From contig CALGAR010000018.1 of NCBI GenBank assembly GCA_937959285.1, positions 117,270-181,269 on the forward strand: a DNA stretch of 64,000 bases, read 5' to 3'. Source of the DNA: an uncultured Bryobacterales bacterium. GTDB taxonomy: Bacteria > Acidobacteriota > Terriglobia > Bryobacterales > Bryobacteraceae. A model generated the notes under the pieces. That model ran no database searches. It saw only the letters and a program-made list of their open reading frames with translations, and was not told the origin of the DNA. The position numbers and the translations under genes are program-made. Shown here in pieces: positions 9,009 to 18,288 of the stretch (positions within the stretch are counted from its first letter, which is position 1; each line of letters starts with the position of its first letter).

Positions 9009-10538
9009 TTGCGTAAACGTCCTTATCTTCATCATCTCCTGTGGCTTCCTCTGTGCGCCTCGCTTTTGAGCGTTCAGCTGTTCGTGCCTCCGATCATCGG
9101 ACTGGCGAATAACGGCGATTTCCCAAAGCTGTGCGGGCGGTTCTCGCTTGGCCCTCAGGAAAACGGCTGGGGAGACAACTTTCTGTTTTTTACGTCGAAG
9201 TACATTTACTCTCCCACCTACTACTGGAAGAGCGAACTGGTTTCATCGCAACTGCTGCTCGTAGGGTTGTCGGACTGGCTCAATCGCGCAGCCGGTTTTA
9301 CCAAAACCTACGACATCCGCATACTCGGCCTTCTTCACGTCTTGCTCGTGCTGCTATCGCTCGGCCTGCTGCTTCGATTGCTGACTCCTTTCGGCTGGCG
9401 ATACCGCTGGCTTCTGCCCGGACTCGGAGTTCTGATCTTTACCGATGTCCACTATGCGTCCTACCTGAACTCGTTCTATATGGACGCCGGCTCGCTGGTG
9501 TTCCTGCTGCTGACCGTTGTTCTGGCTGCTTATCTTGCGTGCCAGGAGCCGGCGAAGCCTCTGACGCTGGCGGCGTTCGTTGCATCCGCTCTGTTGTTTG
9601 TGACTTCAAAGGCGCAGCACGCTGTGACCGGACCTTTCCTGGCTCTGTTCGCGGCCGGCGTCTGCTGGCGCTCGCGCCGGGCGGCCGGTCTGGCCGCCGC
9701 TGGCGTCATCACCCTGGCATCGTTCCTGATGATCCGCCAGCCACCGCCATACTACAGTACGCAGGCTCTCTTCAATCTGATCTTTTTCAAGATCACGAAT
9801 CAGTCCCGAACTCCAGCGGCGGACCTCCGTGAATTTGGACTCGACGCCTCGTATCTGGTTTACCGGAACACCCATTCCTTTATGGAGGGGAGTCCCGCTA
9901 ACCAGATCCCCTGGCTCAACGAATTCAGCAAGAAGACCGGCTATGCGTTTGCCGCCGCCTTTTACCTTCGTCATCCGGACCGCGCTCTTCGTTTTCTCTA
10001 TGACGATCTAAGGAAGGAAGCTCCTCCTATCCGCGCTCACAACCTCTCCAACTTTGAGCGCTCCGCCGGGCGCCCGCCCGGGGCCCGCGCGACCTCGTTC
10101 AGCCTCTGGACGGATTTGCGGACATGGCTGCTGGCCCGGTTTCCAATGCACATGGTCCTGTGGCAGGTCGGACTCGCCGCAGGCGCTCTCTACGGGCTGT
10201 TTCGCGGCGCCACCCCGCGGAGGCGCGCTCTGTCCGGTCTCTGCCTGGTTCTGGTGGCGATGGCTGTGCTCGAGTTTGGGGTGGCTTCCCTGGCGGATGC
10301 CCTGGAAACGTATCGCCATCTCTTTCTGTTTCATGCCTTGACAGACATCGGGATTTGCTTTGCCTTCGCCGGGTTGCTCGGCGGAAGACACAATCGCCTC
10401 CCGGACGGCGTCCCACAGGATCGGAGGGCAGGAGCGAACGATGCGCGAACGGTACTCGAACGCCTTGATGTTCGCCGCCATTGGAACCGGGGCACTCGTA
10501 GCGATTGCGAAAGCGGTGCGTCAGAAGCGGCGGTATGA
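9009..10538 (+). CDS. Polytopic membrane protein, possible GT-C-type glycosyltransferase
   Basis: A 509-residue integral membrane protein with about nine to eleven hydrophobic segments between residues 10 and 455. A conserved-looking acidic loop after the first segment (LANNGDFPKLCGRF) and the long periplasmic-type loops recall hexose transferases of the GT-C fold such as the WsfD-like proteins; this is a fold-level guess, and O-antigen-ligase-like or other carrier proteins remain possible. The start is a TTG at 9009, the only in-frame initiator before the first membrane segment. The last 50 residues (from GGRHNRLPDG) are polar, arginine-rich and lie wholly inside the overlap with the next gene, so the true C-terminus may be shorter or the frame may be shifted. 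Confidence 0.6.
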   Translation: MRKRPYLHHLLWLPLCASLLSVQLFVPPIIGLANNGDFPKLCGRFSLGPQENGWGDNFLFFTSKYIYSPTYYWKSELVSSQLLLVGLSDWLNRAAGFTKTYDIRILGLLHVLLVLLSLGLLLRLLTPFGWRYRWLLPGLGVLIFTDVHYASYLNSFYMDAGSLVFLLLTVVLAAYLACQEPAKPLTLAAFVASALLFVTSKAQHAVTGPFLALFAAGVCWRSRRAAGLAAAGVITLASFLMIRQPPPYYSTQALFNLIFFKITNQSRTPAADLREFGLDASYLVYRNTHSFMEGSPANQIPWLNEFSKKTGYAFAAAFYLRHPDRALRFLYDDLRKEAPPIRAHNLSNFERSAGRPPGARATSFSLWTDLRTWLLARFPMHMVLWQVGLAAGALYGLFRGATPRRRALSGLCLVLVAMAVLEFGVASLADALETYRHLFLFHALTDIGICFAFAGLLGGRHNRLPDGVPQDRRAGANDARTVLERLDVRRHWNRGTRSDCESGASEAAV

Positions 10539-11463
10539 CTTCTCCAACAAAGTTGTCCTCATCACCGGCGGATCGCGCGGACTTGGTCTGGTACTCGCGA
10601 GGATGTTTGCGAATGAGGGGGCCCGTCTGGCGATTTGCGCCCGCAACCGGGGTGAGTTAGATCGAGCCGCCGAAGAGCTGCGGAACCTTGGCGCGCAGGT
10701 GCTCGCCATCTCCTGCGATCTCGAAAACCGCGACCAGGCGCAGGACCTTGTTCGTCAGGTGGAGCAGCATTATGGCCGGATCGATGTTCTGGTAAACCTT
10801 GCGGGGATTATTCAGGTCGGCCCGATGGAGACGATGACCGTCGACGATTACGAACGGGCAATGCGTGTGCACTTCTGGGCGCCGCTGCACACCATCCTTG
10901 CCGCGCTGGAAGGGATGCGCCGGCGAGGCGAAGGACGTATCGTGAACATTTCCTCGATCGGTGGCAAAATTAGCGTACCGCACCTGCTTCCCTATTGTGC
11001 GAGCAAGTTCGCCCTCGTGGGACTCTCCGAGGGGCTGCGGGCCGAGCTGGCCGCAGACGGGATATTCGTCACCACGGTCTGTCCGGGTTTGATGCGCACC
11101 GGCAGCCCGCGCAATGCCGACTTCAAGGGACAGAATCAGGCGGAGTACGCTTGGTTTGCAATCAGCGACAACCTGCCGGCGCTTTCCATCAGCGCTGAAG
11201 AGGCTGCTCGTCAGATCATCGAAGCGACTCGCTACGGTGAGGCGGAAATCATCCCGGGAACGGCTGCAAAACTTACCGTGATGTTCCACAGCCTGTTTCC
11301 CGGACTCACGGCCGACTTATTGGGCGTGGCGAACCGGCTGCTCCCGGCGGCAGGCGGCATTGGTACGCGGAGCGCCAAGGGCTACGAAAGCGAATCGAGG
11401 ATCACACGATCCTGGCTCACCGCAGGGAACCAGGAAGCCGCCGGACGCCACAACCAAATTTAA
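10441..11463 (+). CDS. Membrane-anchored short-chain dehydrogenase/reductase
   Basis: A 340-residue NAD(P)-dependent oxidoreductase of the classical SDR family. It has an N-terminal hydrophobic anchor (ALMFAAIGTGALVAIAKAV), the dinucleotide motif TGGSRGLG, the NLAG structural motif, and catalytic Ser (SSIGGK) with Tyr-x-x-x-Lys (YCASK). The C-terminal 70 residues extend past the usual SDR core and include TAAKLTVMFHSLFPGLT, possibly a second membrane contact. The start at 10441 is supported by GGAGGGCAGGAGCG just upstream; the frame is open further 5'. It overlaps the 3' end of the preceding membrane protein gene by 98 bases in another frame. Substrate unknown. Confidence 0.88.
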   Translation: MRERYSNALMFAAIGTGALVAIAKAVRQKRRYDFSNKVVLITGGSRGLGLVLARMFANEGARLAICARNRGELDRAAEELRNLGAQVLAISCDLENRDQAQDLVRQVEQHYGRIDVLVNLAGIIQVGPMETMTVDDYERAMRVHFWAPLHTILAALEGMRRRGEGRIVNISSIGGKISVPHLLPYCASKFALVGLSEGLRAELAADGIFVTTVCPGLMRTGSPRNADFKGQNQAEYAWFAISDNLPALSISAEEAARQIIEATRYGEAEIIPGTAAKLTVMFHSLFPGLTADLLGVANRLLPAAGGIGTRSAKGYESESRITRSWLTAGNQEAAGRHNQI

Positions 11464-11472
11464 TAGAGCGGA

Positions 11473-12753
11473 TTACGAATAAGCCAGCGGATATTCGAGT
11501 GAGCCGCTGAGCCAGTCCGCATTTTTCCGGACATCGTCAAGGAGCCTCTGACAGAGCTCGGAACGGCGCTCGAACAACCGGTAGCCTTCCCGCGGGCGCA
11601 GATACCCACGAGCTTTCGGGTCTTCTGCAAACAGCGCCTCAGCGCCAATCTCCTTCGCCCGCTGTTCATACCGCTCGCGCTTATCGAGCAGAGCTTTGAC
11701 GAGGAACGGCATCACCACCGAATAATCGCACTGCATACTTTCTGTCGTCTGAAGGTAGGTGTCCTTGTCCACCTTGCCCCAGGTCACTGCCTCGGCAGGC
11801 GGGCACGACGAAAGCGAACCGTCTGTCACGGGCGCGGTGACAATCTGCACGTCGAAGTTGTAACCGCGCACGTTGGGCAGGCCCAGAACTTGTCCTAAGG
11901 CAGGCTCAGGCTGGAGGTTGTAGTTTTTGGGAACACCGCCGCCCAGAATGAGCGTACCCAGCGCACGGGCTTCGCTCTCAAAGAGGCCCCACCGGTGATA
12001 GGCACAAGCTTCGAAGACTTCGGCGTGAAGATCGAGGTCGAACGCGAAGTTCTCCTTCAGCCCCGCTTCGCGCATCGCCCACAGCTTCATCGCATTCAAA
12101 AAGACGCTGCCGTCGCCGGGCGCTCCAACGAAGACTGGGATCGCCAGGCGGTGGCAGGTGGCGAGGAGCCCGGGCACGGCGCCGTTCTTCTTTTCCTGCG
12201 CAGCGTAATACTTGCCGAGCAGGTACCGCATCTCTGTCCCGGTCATCTTCTTCTGAAACTCAGGACGGGAAAGCACGGCCGTGAGGAACCGATCCTGGTC
12301 GACCAGCAGATCGTCGTGGAAGGCCATGTCGGTGACGCGGATAATGTTCTCGGCGCGCAAAGCCGCGTCGTCGCAGTTGATCGACACCTCGTGAATCGGA
12401 TACTTGCCGTAGCTGTCCAGGCCGCGGTGCCCGTCGTGGTAGCAGACCGCATCTGTCGTGCTTAGATAAGCGATCCAGCCCGTCTCGAGCAGGGGGATCA
12501 GCCAGGTGTGATGCTGACCCGACACCGTAACGGGACCGGCGACGGAGACTGTCAGGGGACAGCCAAGCCCGATCGCCTGATCGAGGATTTGATAGATACG
12601 CCGGAGGTAAGCTCCGCCGAAGGCCGGCAGACAGCTTAAAAACACATCCTCCAGCGTGCTGCATTCGTCCACACGCTTCACGCGAACAAGGCGGCGGGTG
12701 GTGGAGGGTGAATCCGGAACCTGAGTGCCGCAGGGATAACGGGTATTAGCCAT
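11473..12753 (-). CDS. Deoxyhypusine synthase-family enzyme (probable bacterial polyamine enzyme)
   Basis: A 426-residue NAD-dependent aminobutyl- or aminopropyl-transferase of the deoxyhypusine synthase family. The C-terminal catalytic block is clear: LILGGGVPKNY (residues 268-278), DGSLSSCPPAEAVTWGK with the imine-forming Lys at 327, and CDYSVVMPFLVKALL. In eukaryotes and archaea the family modifies eIF5A, but bacterial members act on free polyamines (for example as homospermidine synthase), so that is the likelier role here. The active-site His of the eukaryotic GGGLPKHH motif is Asn/Tyr here, as expected for the bacterial branch. GGAGAG precedes the ATG. It lies 9 bases downstream of a small ATPase gene and is probably co-translated with it. 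Confidence 0.85.
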   Translation of the reverse strand: MANTRYPCGTQVPDSPSTTRRLVRVKRVDECSTLEDVFLSCLPAFGGAYLRRIYQILDQAIGLGCPLTVSVAGPVTVSGQHHTWLIPLLETGWIAYLSTTDAVCYHDGHRGLDSYGKYPIHEVSINCDDAALRAENIIRVTDMAFHDDLLVDQDRFLTAVLSRPEFQKKMTGTEMRYLLGKYYAAQEKKNGAVPGLLATCHRLAIPVFVGAPGDGSVFLNAMKLWAMREAGLKENFAFDLDLHAEVFEACAYHRWGLFESEARALGTLILGGGVPKNYNLQPEPALGQVLGLPNVRGYNFDVQIVTAPVTDGSLSSCPPAEAVTWGKVDKDTYLQTTESMQCDYSVVMPFLVKALLDKRERYEQRAKEIGAEALFAEDPKARGYLRPREGYRLFERRSELCQRLLDDVRKNADWLSGSLEYPLAYS

Positions 12754-12762
12754 CTCTCCTCG

Positions 12763-13362
12763 CTATTGGATTGTGCTCGCGCCTTCTACTCCAAGGTCGG
12801 TTGCGATGACGTTCCTGTTCTTGTGATTGTCCAGATTGATGACATAGGTCTCGGGAGCGTCGATCAGCACCGGCGAATGGGTGGCGCAGATGATTCGAAA
12901 ATTCTTTTGGTCGACGAGTTCCTTCAACATCTTCAAAATGCGCCGCTGATTCGATACCGAAAGCGCCATTTCGGGCTCGTCCAGCAGAAGTATGGTTCCG
13001 TTCGGGAATGACGGGAAGTTCTGCTGAAACATTGAGAGCATGACCTGTCCGTGGCTGGCCATCTGCAGGAACTCGAGCATCTCCGGTTGGTCCTTGAACA
13101 GTTCAAGCTGGGTACGCGGGTTATGAGCCTCTGCATCGAAGAGGAACACTTTGCCGATTTCCACTTTGCCGCGGTCGAGGCGGTAGATATAGCCGTCTAC
13201 CTGTTCACCGCGTAGCGCGTAATAGATGGAGTGAAGCAGCGTCGATTTCCCCGATCCGTTCTCGCCCTGCAGCATCACCAGCGGGTGCGACAGGTCCACA
13301 ATCATCGGCATGTGAAAGTTCAAGTTAACGAACACTGGATGGGCAAGTATTTTCAGGTACAT
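12763..13362 (-). CDS. Small stand-alone ABC/AAA_21-type ATPase
   Basis: A 199-residue soluble ATPase with Walker A GENGSGKST (33-41), a signature-like ASHGQ (102-106), Walker B ILLLDEPE (124-131) and switch His in CATHSP (159-164). The SHGQ signature and the DEPExxLS pattern match the predicted ATPases grouped as AAA_21/SMC-like ABC proteins, not a transporter subunit. No permease lies nearby. It directly precedes the deoxyhypusine-synthase-like gene on the same strand (9-base gap), suggesting a shared job that I cannot name. GGGAGA lies before the ATG. A gap of 126 bases separates it from the upstream M48 protease gene. Confidence 0.85.
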   Translation of the reverse strand: MYLKILAHPVFVNLNFHMPMIVDLSHPLVMLQGENGSGKSTLLHSIYYALRGEQVDGYIYRLDRGKVEIGKVFLFDAEAHNPRTQLELFKDQPEMLEFLQMASHGQVMLSMFQQNFPSFPNGTILLLDEPEMALSVSNQRRILKMLKELVDQKNFRIICATHSPVLIDAPETYVINLDNHKNRNVIATDLGVEGASTIQ

Positions 13363-13488
13363 CCAACAATCTCCCAGGAATTTGGTCGGGGAAACCTCAG
13401 GATACCAAGTCCGTGGTTCCTCCTGCCGACATCAGGACCGGGCGGATGCGGGCAGACGCGCCTCAACTGGAAGGCCGACTTGGGGGAA

Positions 13489-14856
13489 TCAGCTACGGAA
13501 CCGGATCGAAGTCAGCATCTTTTCGTATACCGGCTGAAGGCCGTCAAAGCCATCCTCGGGCGCCGCGAAGAGGAAGTAAAAGACGCCCTCGGGGCGCTCC
13601 ACAGTGACCAGCACCTCCCGTTCGATGCCTCCATAAGGTGACGAACTGGCCAGGTGGGTGACGAGAGCGGAACAACCATCGACGGTAATCTTTCCTGGCT
13701 GCCTCGTTGCAATCTGGATGGCTGGGTTCGCGGCGCTAAGACGGGCCACGAGCTCGTTCGTTGCACGCTCCAGGTCCACGCCCTTTCGGCGCGGGAAGTA
13801 GTAGTTGACGATGGCGCCATAGGCAAGCGTCGTCAGTCCCTGCTGGTTGGGGAGAAGCCCTTCGGGCGGCGCCACCGCGAGCATTGCAGATTCGGAGTCC
13901 GCGAACGCCTGCCAGTTCGAAGGGTAGACCAGCTCATACCGGCTGGTTTGGACGTGCTGGAAATCGGCGGAGGGCGCGCCCGGCCGGGTTGGGTTCGCCG
14001 GAGGAGCGGATCGCGACTGAAGACGGCGCTGGGGGTTTGGCGGCGGCAGTTGGGCTGCGAGTTGCTGCATCTGCTTGAATTGACCGGTATCCGCCGTATA
14101 CTGGCGCTGCGGAATGAACCGGATTTCCTGCTGTATCAGCCTGAGGCGGTTGCCCGGGCTCGGGTGGGAGGACAGGAACTCCGGCGCTCGCTGCCCGCCC
14201 TGGGCCTCCAGGATCTGAAAGAACCGCGCCATCTCGGCCGGGTCGTACCCGGCTTGTGCCATCAGGCGGGCGCCCAGCGCATCCGCTTCTCGCTCCGCCT
14301 CTCTGGAATAAGACAGGAGCAGGGATCCCGCGCCAACGCTGATGCCCACTTGGGCGAGCTGGCCGAGCAGCGTTTGCTGACCGACCGCTGCGCTGGCGAG
14401 AACCGCCGGAATCTGCACCACGTTCGCCTTCGATACCTGGGAAGTACCGTGCCGCAGGGCCACATGAGAGATCTCGTGCGCCAGAACGCCCGCCAACTGT
14501 GCTTCGTTCTGTGTGGCCTTCAGCAGGCCGGTATTCACGTAAACCGGTCCGCCCGGCAAGGCGAAGGCGTTGATGCTGTTGTCATTCAACAGCGTGAACT
14601 GGTATGGGAAGTTTCCTGTACCTGGCTGCGATGCGAGTTTGGTTCCGATGTTCGAGATATACGCCTGTAACCGGCTGTCCTGCACAACATCAGACTGCCG
14701 GCGTACTTGCGCACTGGCCTCGCGTCCGAGTTCGATGTCTTGACTTTTCGAAAACAAGTTGAATCCCGGTGTTACCGGTGTTCCGGGCTGCCGCGTGGCG
14801 CAGGCAATCAGGAGACAAGCCATCAGTACCGCTGTGCTGTACGGAAGTCGCAGCAT
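13489..14856 (-). CDS. M48-family metalloprotease lipoprotein (BepA/YfgC-like)
   Basis: A 455-residue periplasmic zinc protease of the M48 family, of the kind that maintains outer-membrane protein quality. The lipobox LIACA puts the lipidated Cys at residue 19. The zinc-binding HEISH motif is at residues about 127-131, with the third ligand in SREAEREADALGARLM. SSHPSPGNRL is typical of the BepA-like group. The C-terminal region (about 300-455) is not a TPR array and resembles no domain I recognise. The start at 14856 is chosen because AGAGGAGCG precedes it and the lipoprotein signal begins there; the frame continues 12 codons upstream. It faces a divergent cation-efflux gene. Confidence 0.9.
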   Translation of the reverse strand: MLRLPYSTAVLMACLLIACATRQPGTPVTPGFNLFSKSQDIELGREASAQVRRQSDVVQDSRLQAYISNIGTKLASQPGTGNFPYQFTLLNDNSINAFALPGGPVYVNTGLLKATQNEAQLAGVLAHEISHVALRHGTSQVSKANVVQIPAVLASAAVGQQTLLGQLAQVGISVGAGSLLLSYSREAEREADALGARLMAQAGYDPAEMARFFQILEAQGGQRAPEFLSSHPSPGNRLRLIQQEIRFIPQRQYTADTGQFKQMQQLAAQLPPPNPQRRLQSRSAPPANPTRPGAPSADFQHVQTSRYELVYPSNWQAFADSESAMLAVAPPEGLLPNQQGLTTLAYGAIVNYYFPRRKGVDLERATNELVARLSAANPAIQIATRQPGKITVDGCSALVTHLASSSPYGGIEREVLVTVERPEGVFYFLFAAPEDGFDGLQPVYEKMLTSIRFRS

Positions 14857-15023
14857 CGAGGACGCTCCTCTTACAGGAAGACTCTCGCGCACTCAGTGCT
14901 GTTTCGATTGGCCAGGACGGTCAACAGGAGCAGGAACACGCGTCTGTCCGGTGTTGGCGCATTTCATCTCCTCCCGGACTGCTCTTGGCTTCCAACGTGC
15001 TTCTCCGCGTCTGTGGTGTGCAG

Positions 15024-15920
15024 GTGCGTTATATTGCAAGCGTGGCCCGATCTTATCGCCTTGGGGCCCGGGTGGCTGTGGCGGGAATGCTTGTCAGCGG
15101 CGCGCTCGCGGCCGCCAAAATCATCATCGGATGGATGGCCGGATCGACAGCCGTTGTGGCGGACGGCGTAGAATCCGCCGCTGATGTTCTCTCCTCCGGA
15201 ATCGTCCTCTTTGGTCTGACGGTCGCTGCACGGCCCGCTGACGAAAACCATCCCTACGGACACGGCCGCTTTGAGACGTTGACGGGGCTCACGATCGGGT
15301 TTCTGCTCGCCGCAACCGGAGTCGTGATCTGCATCCGTTCGCTACGGCTCGTCGACGCCGTGCACCCGCCGCCGGCATCCTACGCGATCTGGCCCTTGGT
15401 AGTATCCATCGCTGTAAAAGCCGTGATGGCTACGGTGAAGCGCCGCTATGGCAAGCGCATTCACAGCGAGGCGCTAGTCGCTGACGCCATGAACGATGCT
15501 GTCGACGTTGTTTCCGGACTCACTGCGCTCGCGGCTTTAAGCCTGACGCTCTACGATCCGGAGCGCTTCCTTGCTGCGGACCACTACGGAGGCGCCCTCG
15601 TCGGCCTGATCGTAATCTTTCTTGGCTTGCGGGTCGTCCGGGAGACCTCCATGCAGTTAATGGACACAATGCCCGATCCGGAATTCATGGTGCTGATCCG
15701 TCAAGTGGCGGAGAGTGTTCCGGGCGCTCTCGGGGTTGAGAAGTGCTTTGCCCGGAAGACCGGCCTACAGTACCACGTCGACTTGCACCTCGAGGTAGAT
15801 CCTAACTTGACTGTGCGGGAGTCTCATGAAATTGCGACCAGGGTTCGAAACCGGATCAAGGATGAACTGGATTGGGTGGCCGATGTGCTCGTCCATATCG
15901 AGCCATATCCTGGCTCCTGA
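15024..15920 (+). CDS. Cation diffusion facilitator (CDF) family metal efflux carrier
   Basis: A 298-residue inner-membrane exporter that drives divalent cations out using the proton gradient. Six membrane segments lie in residues 12-215, with metal-site residues in DGVESAADVLSS (helix 2) and DAMNDAVDVVSG (helix 5), and the diagnostic HPYGHGRFE loop between helices 2 and 3. A cytoplasmic C-terminal domain (about 220-298) with HVDLHLEVDPNLTV and HIEPYP is present. Helix 2 carries Asp at the position of His in zinc-selective members, so the metal may be Mn or Fe as well as Zn. The start is uncertain: GTG at 15024 or 15042, neither with a strong ribosome site. Confidence 0.9.
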   Translation: MRYIASVARSYRLGARVAVAGMLVSGALAAAKIIIGWMAGSTAVVADGVESAADVLSSGIVLFGLTVAARPADENHPYGHGRFETLTGLTIGFLLAATGVVICIRSLRLVDAVHPPPASYAIWPLVVSIAVKAVMATVKRRYGKRIHSEALVADAMNDAVDVVSGLTALAALSLTLYDPERFLAADHYGGALVGLIVIFLGLRVVRETSMQLMDTMPDPEFMVLIRQVAESVPGALGVEKCFARKTGLQYHVDLHLEVDPNLTVRESHEIATRVRNRIKDELDWVADVLVHIEPYPGS

Positions 15921-15984
15921 TCTGGGGGCTTCCTCCTCCTTCCGGCCTCAGCGCTTCTTCGCTACGCTTGAACCAAAGGGCTCT

Positions 15985-17712
15985 ATGGAAAATCGCGAGA
16001 TCGCACGCATGCTGTCCGAGACTGCCGACTTGATGGAGGTTGCAGGCGAAGATGCCTTCCGCGTCCGTAGCTATCGAAACGCCGCCTCCGTCATCGAGAG
16101 CTACCCGGAGCGGTTGCTCGATATCTTGAAGGACCCCGAGCGGAAGTTGACGGATATTCCAGGGATCGGCAAGGGGATCGCGGGGGTTATCGCGGAGATT
16201 TCCGAGCGAGGCTCATTTGCCCGGCGCGATGAACTGCTCGCGAAGTATCCTCCAACAGCGTTGGAGCTGCTGCGGATTCCGGGGCTCGGCCCGAAGAGCG
16301 TTTCGCTCTTGTTTGAGCATTTTCGCGTCAGCACGATCGATGACCTCGAACGGATCTGCCGCGAGCAGAAGCTGCGAACGCTGCCTCGCATGGGTCCGAA
16401 GCACGAGGAGAAAATTCTGAAGGCGCTCCAGCAGTACAGGCGGAGCGCAGGCCGTTTTCTTCTCAGCTTTGGACAGAGCGTGGCGGATGAGCTTATCACT
16501 TACCTCTCTGCCATCGAGGGAGTCGAGAAGGTGAACGCAGCCGGCAGTCTGCGCCGAGGGAAGGAGACGATCGGCGATATCGACCTCCTGGTCACCGGAC
16601 CTGGGGCGGCCACCGCGCTCGACCGCTTCATCGCTCATCCGAAAATTGGTGACGTGTTGGGCAAAGGAGCGAACAAGGCGAGCGCGCGCTTCGGGTTGGA
16701 AGGAATTCAAGTAGACGTCCGCGCCCTTCCGGCCGAAAGCTACGGCGCGGCGATGCAGTACTTCACCGGCAGCAAGGAGCACAACGTGGCGCTACGCAGC
16801 CGCGCTCTCAAGATGGGCTATACCCTCAACGAATACGAGCTAGCGCGGCTGGAGGACAACGTTCGAGTGGCCGGAGCCGAAGAGGAAGAGATCTACGAGA
16901 CGCTCGGTCTTGCGTGGATTCCGCCCGAGCTTCGCGAAAACAACGGCGAGATCGAAGCCGCGGCCGAACGGCGCCTTCCCAAGCTAATCGAACTTTCGGA
17001 CATCCGCGGCGACCTTCACATGCACACGCTGGAGAGCGATGGCCGAGCGAGCCTGCGGGAGATGGCGGAGGCGGCCAGGCAGCTCGGGTACGAGTACATT
17101 GCAATCACGGACCATTCGAAGGCGCTTGCTATGGCGAATGGCCTCGATGAGCGGCGTGCGGTTGAGTTTGCAAAACAGGTGCGCGAGATCAACAAGGACG
17201 GATTGGGGATCCGCATCTTTTCCGGGCTTGAGTGCGACATTCGCAGGGACGGATCGATGGACCTGTCGGAGGATGCCCTGGCCGAACTCGACTTCGTCAT
17301 TGGGAGTGTCCACAGTTACATGAACCTCGAGCCGAACGAGATGACAGACCGGCTCCTTCGGGCGCTCGAGTCCCCCTCGCTGCGCGTGATCGGGCATCCC
17401 ACCGGACGGATGCTGCTTCAGCGTGAAGGCTTCGGATTCGATTTCGAGCGCATCGCCGAGGAGGCTGCGCGGCGCGGCGTGTGGATGGAGATTAACGCAA
17501 GCCCTGAACGGCTTGACCTCGCGGGGATGCAGCTGCGAATTGCGAAGTCGAAGGGTTGCCGGTTTACGATCTCGACCGACGCCCATCACCCGCGGCATCT
17601 GCTGAATATGCGGTGGGGGGTCATCATGGCACGGCGTGGATGGTTGACCGCTTCCGATGTGATGAACACACGTTCCGCCGCTGAATTCGCGGCCGCCATT
17701 TCCAGAGACTAG
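15985..17712 (+). CDS. polX: DNA polymerase/3'-5' exonuclease PolX
   Basis: A 575-residue family X DNA polymerase with a C-terminal PHP exonuclease, active in base excision repair gap filling. Order of domains: an N-terminal 8-kDa-like region with helix-hairpin-helix motifs (DIPGIGKGIAGVIAE at about 52-66; RIPGLGPKSVSLLFE), the polymerase palm with GSLRRGKETIGDIDLLVTG and the third Asp in IQVDVRALP, and the PHP domain (about 335-570) with HMHTLESDG, ITDHSK, GLECDI, GSVHSY, IGHPTGR and STDAHHPRHL. All metal ligands of both active sites look intact. The start is the ATG at 15985; the frame is open upstream into the CDF gene but family proteins begin at MENREIARML. Confidence 0.97.
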   Translation: MENREIARMLSETADLMEVAGEDAFRVRSYRNAASVIESYPERLLDILKDPERKLTDIPGIGKGIAGVIAEISERGSFARRDELLAKYPPTALELLRIPGLGPKSVSLLFEHFRVSTIDDLERICREQKLRTLPRMGPKHEEKILKALQQYRRSAGRFLLSFGQSVADELITYLSAIEGVEKVNAAGSLRRGKETIGDIDLLVTGPGAATALDRFIAHPKIGDVLGKGANKASARFGLEGIQVDVRALPAESYGAAMQYFTGSKEHNVALRSRALKMGYTLNEYELARLEDNVRVAGAEEEEIYETLGLAWIPPELRENNGEIEAAAERRLPKLIELSDIRGDLHMHTLESDGRASLREMAEAARQLGYEYIAITDHSKALAMANGLDERRAVEFAKQVREINKDGLGIRIFSGLECDIRRDGSMDLSEDALAELDFVIGSVHSYMNLEPNEMTDRLLRALESPSLRVIGHPTGRMLLQREGFGFDFERIAEEAARRGVWMEINASPERLDLAGMQLRIAKSKGCRFTISTDAHHPRHLLNMRWGVIMARRGWLTASDVMNTRSAAEFAAAISRD

Positions 17713-17748
17713 GGCAAAAGCGGCTATGATTGTCTTCGGAACAGCGAA

Positions 17749-18288
17749 ATGAAGCTCATTTCTTCAAACGAGCGGTTCAAGAGCAGGATATTCACGGTAA
17801 CGGAAGATAAGGCGATAGACCCCGACGGTTTTGAAATCCATCGGGCTATTGTGCAGCATCCCGGTTCCGCGGTCATGATGGCGGTCGATTCGCAGAACCG
17901 CATTCTCCTGGTGAAGCAATACAGGTTACCCGCGCGGCAGTATTTGTGGGAACTCCCCGCAGGAGGTCTCGAGCCGGGTGAAGAACCCCTTGAAGCAGCC
18001 AAGCGCGAACTCCGGGAAGAAACAGGCTACACGGCCGGCACCTGGAAGAAGCTCGTGTCCTTCTTCCCGAGCCCGGGCTATGTCAGCGAGAAAATGACTG
18101 TCTTCCTTGCGACCGACCTCACGGAAGGCGAGGCCGAGCCGATGGACGATGAGCGGATCGAGAAGCGCTGGTTTGAAGCAAGGGAAATTGAAGAAGCAAT
18201 CCGCTCAGGGCAGATCGTCGATGGCAAGACGATCATCAGCTTTTTGACGTGGAAATGCTATGGCTTAGAAACGCCAGCATTTCTTTGA
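17749..18288 (+). CDS. Nudix hydrolase, ADP-ribose pyrophosphatase-like
   Basis: A 179-residue cytosolic Nudix enzyme that cleaves a nucleoside diphosphate linked to another group. The Nudix box is complete, running from Gly73 to Tyr95 (GLEPGEEPLEAAKRELREE). The upstream WELPAGG and the sequence ILLVKQYRLPARQYLW are typical of the ADP-ribose/NudF group, which makes ADP-ribose or a sugar nucleotide the likely substrate. The ATG follows TCGGAACAGCGAA, a weak ribosome site. Its last 53 bases overlap the convergent rdgB gene, another nucleotide-sanitation enzyme. Confidence 0.92.
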   Translation: MKLISSNERFKSRIFTVTEDKAIDPDGFEIHRAIVQHPGSAVMMAVDSQNRILLVKQYRLPARQYLWELPAGGLEPGEEPLEAAKRELREETGYTAGTWKKLVSFFPSPGYVSEKMTVFLATDLTEGEAEPMDDERIEKRWFEAREIEEAIRSGQIVDGKTIISFLTWKCYGLETPAFL

